Origin: Gammaproteobacteria bacterium
GTDB lineage: Bacteria; Pseudomonadota; Gammaproteobacteria; Pseudomonadales; Azotimanducaceae
Direction of reading: 5' to 3'
NCBI GenBank assembly: GCA_018667205.1
Contig: JABIVN010000167.1
Coordinates: 1-5,402 of the forward strand
DNA length: 5,402 nucleotides
This document shows, piece by piece, positions 1 through 5,402 of the stretch (positions are counted from its first letter, which is position 1; every line of letters begins with the position of its first letter). The notes under the pieces were generated by a model, which saw nothing but the letters and a program-made list of their open reading frames with translations, was not told the origin of the DNA and made no database searches. Made by a program: the position numbers and the translations under genes.

Positions 1-80
1 CTGGTTTCCTTGCAGCAGAGGCGGCAGGCTACATCACAGGAGAGACGATCAATATCAACGGCGGCATGTATATGAGCTAG
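1..80 (+). CDS. fabG: 3-oxoacyl-ACP reductase, C-terminal end only (partial)
   Basis: This is the last 25 codons of a gene that begins before the window; reading starts at base 3 and stops at TAG 78-80. The visible residues include AGYITGET and end in NINGGMYMS. This is the C-terminal signature of FabG, the NADPH-dependent reductase of the short-chain dehydrogenase family, which converts 3-ketoacyl-ACP to 3-hydroxyacyl-ACP in each elongation cycle; E. coli FabG ends almost identically. The catalytic Ser-Tyr-Lys residues and the Rossmann nucleotide-binding motif lie outside the window. The position directly before acpP and fabF is the standard order in gammaproteobacteria and supports FabG over other short-chain dehydrogenases. 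Confidence 0.93.
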   Translation, partial: GFLAAEAAGYITGETININGGMYMS

Positions 81-96
81 CCGAAAGCTTTAATCA

Positions 97-121
97 CGGC
101 CCCTGTTATCAGGGGTAGCCG
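97..121 (+). other. Hairpin in the fabG-acpP spacer
   Basis: CCCCTG (100-105) and CAGGGG (110-115) pair perfectly around the loop TTAT. A lower stem CGG/CCG (97-99 with 119-121) adds 3 bp after a 3-nt bulge. A T-run does not follow, so this is not a classical intrinsic terminator. It could be an attenuator, an RNA-processing site, or a 3'-end stabiliser of the fabG message that lets acpP be expressed separately. The rest of the 122-bp spacer shows only weak promoter resemblance (for example TTGAAG at 133-138 followed by an AT-rich stretch), so I do not call a promoter. Confidence 0.5.
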
Positions 122-202
122 GGTAAAAGAACTTGAAGAACCATCTGGCATTTTATTAAACTAGCGCAGCTTGACTGCCACTATGTAGGAGTAATTCTAG
201 AC

Positions 203-436
203 ATGAGCACCATTGTAGAGCGAGTGACCAAACTGGTATGTGAACAACTGGGTGTAAAGGAAGAGGAGGTAACTTCAGAAGCTTCCTTCGTTGAAGATTT
301 AGGTGCAGATTCTCTCGACACGGTCGAGCTAGTCATGGCGCTTGAAGAGGAATTCGAAACGGAAATTCCCGACGAAGAAGCTGAAAAAATCACAACGGTT
401 AAAGAAGCTATCGATTATATCGAAGCCCATAAGTAG
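203..436 (+). CDS. acpP: Acyl carrier protein
   Basis: This 77-residue acidic protein has the usual length of bacterial ACP. The motif [18 protein letters not shown] contains Ser37 (Ser36 after Met removal). That serine carries the 4'-phosphopantetheine arm to which growing acyl chains are attached. Helix II (about residues 37-51) is rich in Glu, as needed for docking to the basic faces of FabF, FabG and other partners. The protein acts in the cytosol and supplies acyl groups for phospholipids and lipid A. The ATG has AGGAG at 187-191, 11 nt upstream, a slightly long spacing. A strong terminator follows, which fits acpP often being transcribed as a short, abundant message separate from fabF. 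The sequence is ordinary for the family. Confidence 0.98.
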   Translation: MSTIVERVTKLVCEQLGVKEEEVTSEASFVEDLGADSLDTVELVMALEEEFETEIPDEEAEKITTVKEAIDYIEAHK

Positions 437-454
437 TCAATGAAGCTATAAACG

Positions 455-488
455 AAGCCGCGATCATCCCTGGTGATCGCGGCTTTTT
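455..488 (+). terminator. Intrinsic terminator after acpP
   Basis: A perfect 12-bp inverted repeat (arms 455-466 and 474-485, 7-nt loop) is very G+C-rich in the lower stem and runs straight into TTTTT at 484-488. It begins 18 nt after the acpP stop. It should end most acpP transcripts and limit readthrough into fabF, matching the much higher demand for ACP than for FabF. The short stretch between it and fabF (489-525) must then hold a fabF promoter or rely on readthrough; I see no convincing -35/-10 pair there. Confidence 0.93.
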
Positions 489-525
489 AGATTATGCTGA
501 TACTGTTTCGCTATTTGATCTAATT

Positions 526-533
526 AGAGGGGA
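526..533 (+). promoter_or_regulatory. Ribosome-binding site that sets the fabF GTG start
   Basis: AGAGGGGA is a good Shine-Dalgarno sequence ending 5 nt before GTG 539. The next in-frame ATG (569) has no such site and would remove the conserved SKRRVVVTG start of the protein. This supports the GTG start. Confidence 0.8.
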
Positions 534-538
534 CCCGC

Positions 539-1780
539 GTGTCTAAACGAAGAGTCGTTGTGACCGGCATGGGGATGCTTACGCCACTAGGTGTTGATCT
601 TGACTCCTCGTGGCAAGGCCTGACCGCTGGAAAGAGTGGCATCGCGCCAATTCAAAGTTTTGATACCACCGATTACTCGGTGCGTTTTGGTGGTCATGTA
701 CCGGAATTCGATATCGCTGAATACCTGCCGCCAAAAGAAGCTCGCCGAATGGATGGTTTCATGCAGTTTGGCCTGGTTGCCGGTATTCAGGCGATGCGGG
801 ATTCAGGTTTAGAGGTCACTGACGAAAACAGGGACAGAGTCGGGGTCGCGGTGGGTTCAGGCATTGGTGGCATTGTGACCATCGAGACCTGTCACGATGT
901 CGTTAATAGCAGGGGCCCCGGAAAGGTATCCCCATTTTTTGTCCCCTCTTGCATCATTAACATGATCGCAGGGCACTTATCGATTATGTATGGCCTCCAG
1001 GGGCCAAATATCGCAATCACCACAGCTTGTACGACAGGCACACATAATATCGGCTTCGGAGCACGACTTATCGCGTCAGGGGACGCCGATGCCATGGTCG
1101 TTGGTGGGGCAGAGAAATCGACATCGCCCACCACGATGGCAGGATTTTCTGCCATGCGAGCGCTGTCGACCCGTAACGAGGAGCCGGAGTGCGCCAGTCG
1201 TCCTTGGGATAGGGACAGGGATGGGTTTGTGTTGAGCGATGCTTCTGCGGTACTGGTATTGGAAGAATATGAACACGCAAAAAAGCGAGGCGCCAGGATC
1301 TATTGTGAGTTGGCAGGCTTCGGTATGAGTGCGGATGCGTCGCATATGACCTCGCCTTCTGAAAATGGGCAAGGTGCGGCTCGATCAATGCAGAATGCAC
1401 TCAATGATGCTGAGATGTCTGCAAGTGAGATCAACTACATCAACGCTCACGGTACGTCGACGTTGCTGGGTGATATCGCAGAGACCATGGCGGTCAAGAC
1501 GGTCATGGGTAGCGATGCAAAAAAAGTGGCGGTCAGCTCAACTAAATCCATGATTGGTCATGCGTTAGGCGCGGCCGGTTCGGTGGAGGCCGTTATCTGT
1601 GTCCTCGCACTTCGCGACCAGGTCGCACCACCGACGATTAATCTGGATAACCCGGACGAAGGGTGCGACCTGGATTACGTACCACACCACGCGAAAGAGA
1701 TACCCATCAGGGCATCTCTTTCGAATTCATTTGGATTTGGCGGTACTAACGGGACCCTGATATTCAAGCAACTGGATTGA
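539..1780 (+). CDS. fabF: 3-oxoacyl-ACP synthase II (KAS II)
   Basis: FabF condenses malonyl-ACP with acyl-ACP, releasing CO2 and extending the chain by two carbons; in E. coli it also elongates palmitoleate to cis-vaccenate at low temperature. The protein has 413 residues, as E. coli FabF does. It has the Cys-His-His triad: Cys164 in [12 protein letters not shown], His304 in NAHGTST and His341 in [11 protein letters not shown]. Lys336 and the C-terminal [10 protein letters not shown] loop with gatekeeper Phe400 are also present. The triad separates it from KAS III (Cys-His-Asn). The context after acpP supports FabF rather than FabB. Some residues are unusual: [14 protein letters not shown] where relatives usually have two glycines (SDGSG or GDGAG), HGTSTLLGD where Pro is usual after the last Thr, and Ile339 before the GH. 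All catalytic residues are intact, so it should be active. mltG follows after 9 bp. Confidence 0.97.
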   Translation: MSKRRVVVTGMGMLTPLGVDLDSSWQGLTAGKSGIAPIQSFDTTDYSVRFGGHVPEFDIAEYLPPKEARRMDGFMQFGLVAGIQAMRDSGLEVTDENRDRVGVAVGSGIGGIVTIETCHDVVNSRGPGKVSPFFVPSCIINMIAGHLSIMYGLQGPNIAITTACTTGTHNIGFGARLIASGDADAMVVGGAEKSTSPTTMAGFSAMRALSTRNEEPECASRPWDRDRDGFVLSDASAVLVLEEYEHAKKRGARIYCELAGFGMSADASHMTSPSENGQGAARSMQNALNDAEMSASEINYINAHGTSTLLGDIAETMAVKTVMGSDAKKVAVSSTKSMIGHALGAAGSVEAVICVLALRDQVAPPTINLDNPDEGCDLDYVPHHAKEIPIRASLSNSFGFGGTNGTLIFKQLD

Positions 1781-1789
1781 AATACGGCG

Positions 1790-2791
1790 ATGCCCGCTAA
1801 TTTATTGAAGCTAGCACTCGCCGCAGCAGTGGCGCTGCTGTTCCTGTGCAGCTTGGTGGCAGGCTATATCCAGACACAACTTTTAGTCCCCGTTGCCAAA
1901 GACAGTATCTTCATCATCGCGTCCGGCAGTAATCTGTCTGTTATTACCAAGCGTTTGACCGAGGATGATCTGTTACCCGTTAACAAGATCGCGTTTAAGG
2001 CTTTTGCGCTCCTAACTCGTGATGCGGGTGCAATCCAGGCCGGCCAGTACCAGTTGAAAGCAGGCATGCAAAGTCAGGATGTTCTGGCACTTTTTCGCTC
2101 AGGGGAAGTCATTCGATATCGCATCACTTTCCCAGAGGGATTGCGGGTGAAGGATTGGCTGGTGAGACTTCAGGGTGCCCCGTACCTAGAAGCTAAAACA
2201 CGTGCAATGACCAGAGAGGAGATCGGTCAGTCACTCGGGCTAACGACAGAACTCGAGGGTTCGTTGTTCCCTGATACCTATCAATACACTCTGGGAGACT
2301 CGGACCTGGACGTACTTAAGCTTGCCGTTAGAGAAATGAGCAAGGTACTGGGTGACGAATGGCACGGGCGAGGGATGACATCGATATCAAGCCCTTTTGA
2401 TGCATTGATCCTGGCATCTATGATCGAAAAAGAGACGGGATATGGCCCTGACAGAGAAAAGATCGCCTCAGTGTTTCATAACCGACTTAATATAGATATG
2501 AAGCTTCAGTCAGATCCAACGGTGATTTTCGGCCTGGGCTCAGATTTCGACGGCGACCTTAAAAGGTCTCACCTTAAGTCGGATACCCCCTACAACACCT
2601 ACACCCGAAAGGGTTTACCCCCCGGGCCAATTTGTTCCCCGGGTCGAGCCTCAATCAACGCTGCACTTGGCGGTTCAAGTCATCCATACTTCTATTTTGT
2701 CGCGATGGGTAACGGGAAGAGTTATTTTTCAGTCACCCTGAAAGAACACAATAATGCAGTCAATCGTTACCAAAAAAAGCAGAAACAATGA
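1790..2791 (+). CDS. mltG: Endolytic peptidoglycan transglycosylase MltG (YceG-like)
   Basis: MltG is an inner-membrane lytic transglycosylase that cuts inside nascent glycan strands and is proposed to set their length. The protein has 333 residues (E. coli about 340). An N-terminal membrane anchor spans about residues 5-27, followed by a periplasmic LysM-like region (about 35-105) and the YceG catalytic domain. The core motif ASMIEKETGYGPDREKIA continues into SVFHNRLNIDMKLQSDPTV. Glu213 is the likely counterpart of catalytic Glu218 of E. coli. The conserved TPYNTYTRKGLPPGPI lies at 266-281. The ATG is 9 bp after the fabF stop with only a weak ribosome-binding site (GGAT at 1774-1777), suggesting coupling to fabF translation. 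The stop overlaps the tmk start. In E. coli and Pseudomonas, pabC lies between fabF and mltG; here there is no room for it. Confidence 0.95.
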   Translation: MPANLLKLALAAAVALLFLCSLVAGYIQTQLLVPVAKDSIFIIASGSNLSVITKRLTEDDLLPVNKIAFKAFALLTRDAGAIQAGQYQLKAGMQSQDVLALFRSGEVIRYRITFPEGLRVKDWLVRLQGAPYLEAKTRAMTREEIGQSLGLTTELEGSLFPDTYQYTLGDSDLDVLKLAVREMSKVLGDEWHGRGMTSISSPFDALILASMIEKETGYGPDREKIASVFHNRLNIDMKLQSDPTVIFGLGSDFDGDLKRSHLKSDTPYNTYTRKGLPPGPICSPGRASINAALGGSSHPYFYFVAMGNGKSYFSVTLKEHNNAVNRYQKKQKQ

Positions 2792-3405
2792 CCACAGGAA
2801 AGTTCATTACACTCGAAGGGGTTGAGGGCGTTGGCAAATCGACCAACCTGGAACTGGTTTCAAGGTCCGTTAAAGCAGCAGGATACGATGTGCTGGTCAC
2901 CCGGGAGCCAGGCGGCACAACGCTTGGGGAGAGGGTTCGGGAAATCCTACTGGATAAAAACGAAAACCAAATGACGCCAATGGCGGAATTACTGCTAATG
3001 TTCGCCGCAAGGGCGCAGCATGTTGAAGAGGTCATAAAACCTGCGCTGGCCCGAGGTACCTGGGTGGTATCTGATCGTTTTACTGATTCTTCTTATGCCT
3101 ATCAGGGCGGGGGGAGGCAACTCGGTAGCAAGGCAGTGGCTAAACTTGAACGTCAGGTACTTGGAGACTTCGGACCGGATCTCGTCATTATTCTTGATCT
3201 TGATGTACAGGCTGGCCTAAGGAGGGCAAGCAAGGTATCTGAAGCAGACAGATTTGAATCAGAAGAGAAGGCATTTTTCGAGCGGGTAAGGGCGGCTTTT
3301 GTCAGTCGTTCGACTGAACCTGGATATCACCTGGTCGATGCTGCCCTTCCCCTGATAGAGGTGCAGACAAACATTACCACTATCTTAAAAGAACTATTCG
3401 AATGA
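2788..3405 (+). CDS. tmk: Thymidylate kinase (dTMP kinase)
   Basis: Tmk phosphorylates dTMP to dTDP with ATP, an essential step for dTTP supply in the cytosol. The protein has 205 residues (family about 205-215). The P-loop GVEGVGKST is at 11-19. TREPGGT (38-44) helps bind dTMP, and the DR(F/H/Y) motif is at Asp96-Arg97-Phe98. AYQGGGR (104-110) is the thymine-binding segment. LDLDVQAGLRR leads into the lid region (about 145-158, ending ADRFES). The lid carries basic residues as in the E. coli type enzyme, though fewer than in E. coli. The ATG overlaps the mltG stop (ATGA), and the preceding sequence is A-rich with little Shine-Dalgarno match, so translation is probably coupled. It overlaps holB in the same way. 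Confidence 0.96.
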   Translation: MTTGKFITLEGVEGVGKSTNLELVSRSVKAAGYDVLVTREPGGTTLGERVREILLDKNENQMTPMAELLLMFAARAQHVEEVIKPALARGTWVVSDRFTDSSYAYQGGGRQLGSKAVAKLERQVLGDFGPDLVIILDLDVQAGLRRASKVSEADRFESEEKAFFERVRAAFVSRSTEPGYHLVDAALPLIEVQTNITTILKELFE

Positions 3406-4361
3406 CCGCCTTGCTGCCCTGGCAGGCCTCCGCATGGCAGCGGGTCTGTGTACAGATAGCAGATGGGAAAATGCCTCATGGGATTCTGCTCGCGGGTCCA
3501 CCAGACTCAGGAAAGGCTAACTTTGCTGCGGGTTTAGCGGCTTATCTATTGTGTCAAGGGCACAGTAAACCCTGCGGTGAATGTCGCCAATGTAACTTCG
3601 TGACAGCCGGTACGCATCCCGACCTACTTGAAGTGACGCTTGAAGACTCTAAACAAATTCGAATTGAACAGATTAGAGCGCTCATTCACTGGGCCACCCA
3701 GACTGCTCAACAAGGTGGGTATAAGGTTTGTACCATTAACCCTGCAGACAAGCTGAATAACCAGTCTGCAAATGCGCTGTTAAAAGTTCTGGAAGAACCG
3801 CCACCCAATACGCTGATATGCCTGGTGTCGGATCAACCTATGCGTTTACTCCCAACCTTGCGAAGCCGCTGCCAGCGGATTGAACTGGGTACACCTTCCC
3901 AGCAAGAAGCCGTTTTATGGTTGCAGGGTCAATTGGATTCCTCTGCTGACATTGAATTGCTACTGAGCATTGCCGGTGGTATGCCGCTTCGAGTACTTGA
4001 CGCTATTGATGAGGATTACTTAAAGCTAAGGCTTGAGTTGTCATCTCACCTGGTCCCATTAGCAAAGGGAGACAGATCCCCGATTGATGTTGCTGCGGTG
4101 ATGGCTAAAGAAGAAGTCGGGCGTGTTCTTGGGCTACTCTACCAACTTGTTTCAGATTCGATTGCTTTGACCTTGTCTGGTGGCAAGGTGATTAAAAATA
4201 GGGATTTAAGCGACACCATACAACAATACAGTCATCTGAGATCTGTCTCACACAGATATAAATTGTTGGATCACATCAGCGAGGCGCTGGGCCAACTTAA
4301 CGGAACTTCAAACCCAAACGGCCAGATGTTGCTGGAAGGGGTGTTTGTCAAAGTGGGTTAG
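3402..4361 (+). CDS. holB: DNA polymerase III delta' subunit
   Basis: HolB (delta') is a structural subunit of the clamp loader, which opens and places the beta sliding clamp on primed DNA. The protein has 319 residues (E. coli 334). The N-terminal AAA+ domain carries a degenerate Walker A, GPPDSGKA (32-39), with Ala in place of the usual Ser/Thr; delta' in E. coli does not hydrolyse ATP, so this is expected. Four cysteines (51, 58, 61, 64) in the pattern of the delta' zinc module are followed by AGTHPD. ANALLKVLEEPP (124-135) and TLRSRCQRI (152-160) are family hallmarks; SRC supplies the arginine finger to the neighbouring subunit. The C-terminal half is poorly conserved, as usual. The ATG overlaps the tmk stop. 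The SRC motif, degenerate P-loop, length and location exclude DnaX. Confidence 0.95.
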   Translation: MTALLPWQASAWQRVCVQIADGKMPHGILLAGPPDSGKANFAAGLAAYLLCQGHSKPCGECRQCNFVTAGTHPDLLEVTLEDSKQIRIEQIRALIHWATQTAQQGGYKVCTINPADKLNNQSANALLKVLEEPPPNTLICLVSDQPMRLLPTLRSRCQRIELGTPSQQEAVLWLQGQLDSSADIELLLSIAGGMPLRVLDAIDEDYLKLRLELSSHLVPLAKGDRSPIDVAAVMAKEEVGRVLGLLYQLVSDSIALTLSGGKVIKNRDLSDTIQQYSHLRSVSHRYKLLDHISEALGQLNGTSNPNGQMLLEGVFVKVG

Positions 4362-4367
4362 GTTGTA

Positions 4368-4466
4368 GTGAGCGACTATTTGTCCCTGCTGATCTATGGC
4401 GATCATTCTCGCCTTGTAGATGAGAATCTCATAAGGCATGATCCGGAACATCTACATTTTAGGTAA
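4368..4466 (+). CDS. Possible small ORF of 32 codons in the holB-pilZ gap (doubtful)
   Basis: An open frame runs from GTG 4368 to TAA 4464-4466 and fills nearly the whole gap. It would encode a peptide beginning VSDYLSLLIYGD and ending DPEHLHFR. AGG at 4360-4362, across the holB stop, is a possible but weak ribosome-binding site. The stop lies within the pilZ ribosome-binding region, which would suit a leader peptide coupled to pilZ. Against it: 32 open codons arise often by chance, it starts with GTG, it overlaps a strong hairpin, and I recognise no family. I list it because nothing else explains the frame. Confidence 0.15.
   Translation: MSDYLSLLIYGDHSRLVDENLIRHDPEHLHFR
4401..4443 (+). other. 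Bulged long hairpin upstream of pilZ
   Basis: The right arm is one continuous 16-nt stretch (4428-4443). It pairs fully with three left-arm blocks, GATCAT (4401-4406), GCCTT (4411-4415) and ATGAG (4420-4424), separated by two 4-nt bulges (TCTC and GTAG); the loop is AAT. There is no T-run, so it is not an intrinsic terminator. It ends 17 nt before the pilZ ribosome-binding site. It could regulate pilZ translation or message processing, or be a protein-binding palindrome; the sequence does not decide. Confidence 0.5.
4461..4464 (+). promoter_or_regulatory. Ribosome-binding site that sets the pilZ start
   Basis: AGGT lies 8 nt before ATG 4473. The alternative in-frame ATG at 4509 has only A-rich sequence upstream. 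The chosen start gives a short basic N-terminal tail before the PilZ fold, comparable to the tail of P. aeruginosa PilZ. Confidence 0.55.
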
Positions 4467-4472
4467 GCAGCC

Positions 4473-4829
4473 ATGGCGAAGTTAGCCCCACGGGGCGGCA
4501 AGAAAACCATGATCACCCTGACGATTAAAGACAAGGTCGTCCTACATAAGTGCTACATGCCATTTGTCAAAAATGGTGGCTTATTCATTGCGAACCGCAC
4601 CGAATACGATCTGGAAGACGATGTCTTTATCCTGTTAACCCTGATGGACGAATCAGAGAAAATTCCGGTGGCGGGAAGGGTCGTTTGGATAGCCAAGAAA
4701 GGGGTCAAGAGCCCACACACGCCGGGCGTCGGCATCCAGTTTAGCGACCCTGAGAATATTGCGAGAGATAAGATCGAAACCTACCTGGTGGGCAGCCTAA
4801 GTTCCGCGAACGCTACCGCGACGATGTAG
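4473..4829 (+). CDS. pilZ: Type IV pilus assembly protein PilZ
   Basis: This 118-residue single-domain protein closely resembles P. aeruginosa PilZ, the founding member needed for type IV pilus assembly and twitching. Shared features are YMPFVKNGGLFI (28-39), LMDESEKIPVAGRVVWI (57-73, canonical LMDEPEKIPVAGKVIWI), GVGIQF (85-90), YLVGSL near the end and a final TM. It lacks the RxxxR and (D/N)xSxxG residues that bind cyclic di-GMP; the corresponding segment reads VKNGG. It therefore probably does not bind the messenger directly and instead acts through partners (PilB and FimX in Xanthomonas). It acts in the cytosol at the pilus base. It is the last gene of the + strand cluster, 111 bp after holB. 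tatD, which often follows in Pseudomonas, is absent; a convergent gene lies there instead. Confidence 0.93.
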   Translation: MAKLAPRGGKKTMITLTIKDKVVLHKCYMPFVKNGGLFIANRTEYDLEDDVFILLTLMDESEKIPVAGRVVWIAKKGVKSPHTPGVGIQFSDPENIARDKIETYLVGSLSSANATATM

Positions 4830-4833
4830 TTTG

Positions 4834-4861
4834 TTCGCTGTCGTGCGTCTTCGCTGTCGTG
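4834..4861. repeat. Tandem 12-bp direct repeat after pilZ
   Basis: TTCGCTGTCGTG occurs at 4834-4845 and again, without a mismatch, at 4850-4861, separated by CGTC (period 16 bp). It begins 5 bp after the pilZ stop in the convergent spacer. It may be a small slippage duplication or a pair of binding sites. No T-run or other terminator feature accompanies it. Confidence 0.75.
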
Positions 4862-4879
4862 ATTTGAATAACGTGCTCT

Positions 4880-4923
4880 GATTAGCATGCTGTTTGTAGG
4901 CCGGGTTGCGATTAGCCGGCTAA
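4880..4923. repeat. Two related palindromic words, 30 bp apart
   Basis: GATTAGCATGCT (4880-4891) and GATTAGCCGGCT (4910-4921) match at 10 of 12 positions. Each contains the palindrome AGC-NN-GCT; the second extends to the perfect 12-bp palindrome TTAGCCGGCTAA (4912-4923). Between them, GCCGG (4900-4904) can also pair with CCGGC (4916-4920), giving a competing hairpin. The segment lies where transcripts of pilZ and the opposing gene should end, but it lacks a T-run on either strand. Confidence 0.55.
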
Positions 4924-4949
4924 GCTTCTTACCCAAAGAAAGGGAGCAT

Positions 4950-5402
4950 TCAAGCCGCAGGGTGGTTCCTGTAGGTGAACCAGGTCGTTTCAACCTGATG
5001 GTGAATTCTTGCAAGATCCAGCTGAACCTCATCAATAAACCAATGCAATTCTCCGCTACAGAATAGATCGATGACATTTGAGTTTTTGATTCTTCGTTGT
5101 GCAAGATTAGTGGCTCGCTGTGGTTCGTCCGATAATGGCAACTGCTCACAACATTCGAACACCTCGTCCAGACAAAAATCTACAGACCTTGGGAAATGTT
5201 CATTTCGTAAAAGAAAGTCTGCAACAGACTCTCCATTCACATGATCATCAACATGCTGCCGATACATCTCGTGCCCGGAAACGGACATTAGAAGGCTCGT
5301 CCAAAGTAGCCCTTCATAATCTGCAAGCTCCGTATGCTTTGGGTCATTTAGGTTGTAACACCCAATATCAAGTATTCGTGTCGTCATATCTGCGCGTTCA
5401 AG
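4950..5402 (-). CDS. Alpha-E domain (DUF403) protein, C-terminal half (5' end beyond window)
   Basis: The frame is open on the minus strand from the window edge to the stop at 4950-4952, giving 150 residues. The apparent ATG at 5385-5387 is internal: the codons before it read LERAD, and LERADMTTRILDIG matches the internal FLERADNTARILDV repeat motif of alpha-E proteins (about 310 residues). Further matches are the YEGLLWTSLLMSVSGHEMYRQ segment, VADFLLRNEHFPRSVDFCLDEV, and the final GELHWFIDEVQ and IHHQVETTWF. The family is all-helical and its biochemical role is not established. It usually travels with a circularly permuted ATP-grasp protein and a transglutaminase-like protein, sometimes with the Anbu protease, and is thought to act in peptide-bond or small-peptide metabolism. 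An ATP-grasp gene may lie upstream, beyond 5402. Nothing follows it on this strand before pilZ, so it is the last gene of its unit. Confidence 0.85.
   Translation of the reverse strand, partial: LERADMTTRILDIGCYNLNDPKHTELADYEGLLWTSLLMSVSGHEMYRQHVDDHVNGESVADFLLRNEHFPRSVDFCLDEVFECCEQLPLSDEPQRATNLAQRRIKNSNVIDLFCSGELHWFIDEVQLDLARIHHQVETTWFTYRNHPAA

Noticed and set aside
133..161. Sigma-70 promoter for acpP
   Set aside because: TTGAAG is an acceptable -35, but the AT-rich stretch at a suitable distance matches the -10 consensus poorly, so I could not support a specific call.
892..1400. Overlapping minus- and plus-strand open frames of 81-110 codons inside fabF
   Set aside because: They lie wholly within a clearly conserved fabF frame, show no recognisable family, and have low-complexity or arginine/histidine-rich composition typical of shadow frames.
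2760..3035. Minus-strand open frame of 91 codons over the mltG/tmk junction
   Set aside because: It is antisense to the conserved P-loop end of tmk and is serine-rich, as expected of a shadow of that region.
3495..3520. Broken Walker A in HolB as a sign of gene decay
   Set aside because: delta' subunits in gammaproteobacteria commonly have non-functional P-loops, and the zinc cysteines and SRC motif are intact.
4473..4829. PilZ as a cyclic di-GMP receptor
   Set aside because: The RxxxR and (D/N)xSxxG binding residues are absent, so direct binding is unlikely.
4834..4923. Repeats as part of a CRISPR array
   Set aside because: Only two copies each of 12-bp words, with 4-bp and 18-bp spacers, and no cas genes; far too short for CRISPR.
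4781..5149. Minus-strand open frame of 122 codons overlapping the alpha-E gene and the pilZ end
   Set aside because: The overlapping alpha-E frame matches its family along its length; this frame has no family resemblance and crosses the spacer into pilZ.
5385..5387. ATG at 5387 (minus strand) as the true start of a 145-residue protein
   Set aside because: The frame stays open to the window edge, and the preceding codons (LERAD) complete a conserved internal alpha-E motif, so the gene begins beyond the window.

Overview
The window is a stretch of gammaproteobacterial chromosome, probably from a non-enteric, pseudomonad-like or marine lineage. Six genes on the + strand follow the conserved fatty-acid / division order fabG (3' end only) - acpP - fabF - mltG - tmk - holB - pilZ. 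A pilZ gene directly after holB is a Pseudomonas-type arrangement; enterics lack it. Base composition looks close to half G+C by eye, and no gene stands out as foreign. No frameshift or pseudogene was seen.

Layout. Positions 1-80 are the last 25 codons of fabG. A 122-bp spacer with a compact hairpin leads to acpP (203-436), which ends at a strong intrinsic terminator (455-488). fabF (539-1780) starts at GTG behind a good ribosome-binding site. mltG follows after only 9 bp, and mltG/tmk and tmk/holB each overlap by an ATGA stop/start, so fabF-mltG-tmk-holB reads as one translationally coupled unit. A 111-bp gap containing a bulged hairpin and a marginal 32-codon open frame precedes pilZ (4473-4829). 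A 120-bp convergent spacer with two pairs of short repeats separates pilZ from a minus-strand gene (4950 to beyond 5402). That gene is the C-terminal half of an alpha-E (DUF403) protein.

How the genes fit together. FabG, ACP and FabF form the elongation core of type II fatty-acid synthesis: reduction, acyl carrier and condensation. MltG cuts nascent peptidoglycan at the inner membrane, Tmk makes dTDP for DNA synthesis, and HolB is the clamp-loader delta' subunit. The cluster therefore links envelope growth with DNA replication. PilZ serves type IV pilus assembly and is a passenger at the cluster end. The alpha-E gene belongs to a different, poorly understood gene set, usually found with circularly permuted ATP-grasp, transglutaminase-like and sometimes Anbu protease genes.

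Most of the window is ordinary housekeeping sequence and I see no clear new system. The points worth a second look are the absence of pabC between fabF and mltG, the structured holB-pilZ gap, the repeat-rich pilZ/alpha-E spacer, the alpha-E gene where tatD often lies, and a few unusual residues in FabF.
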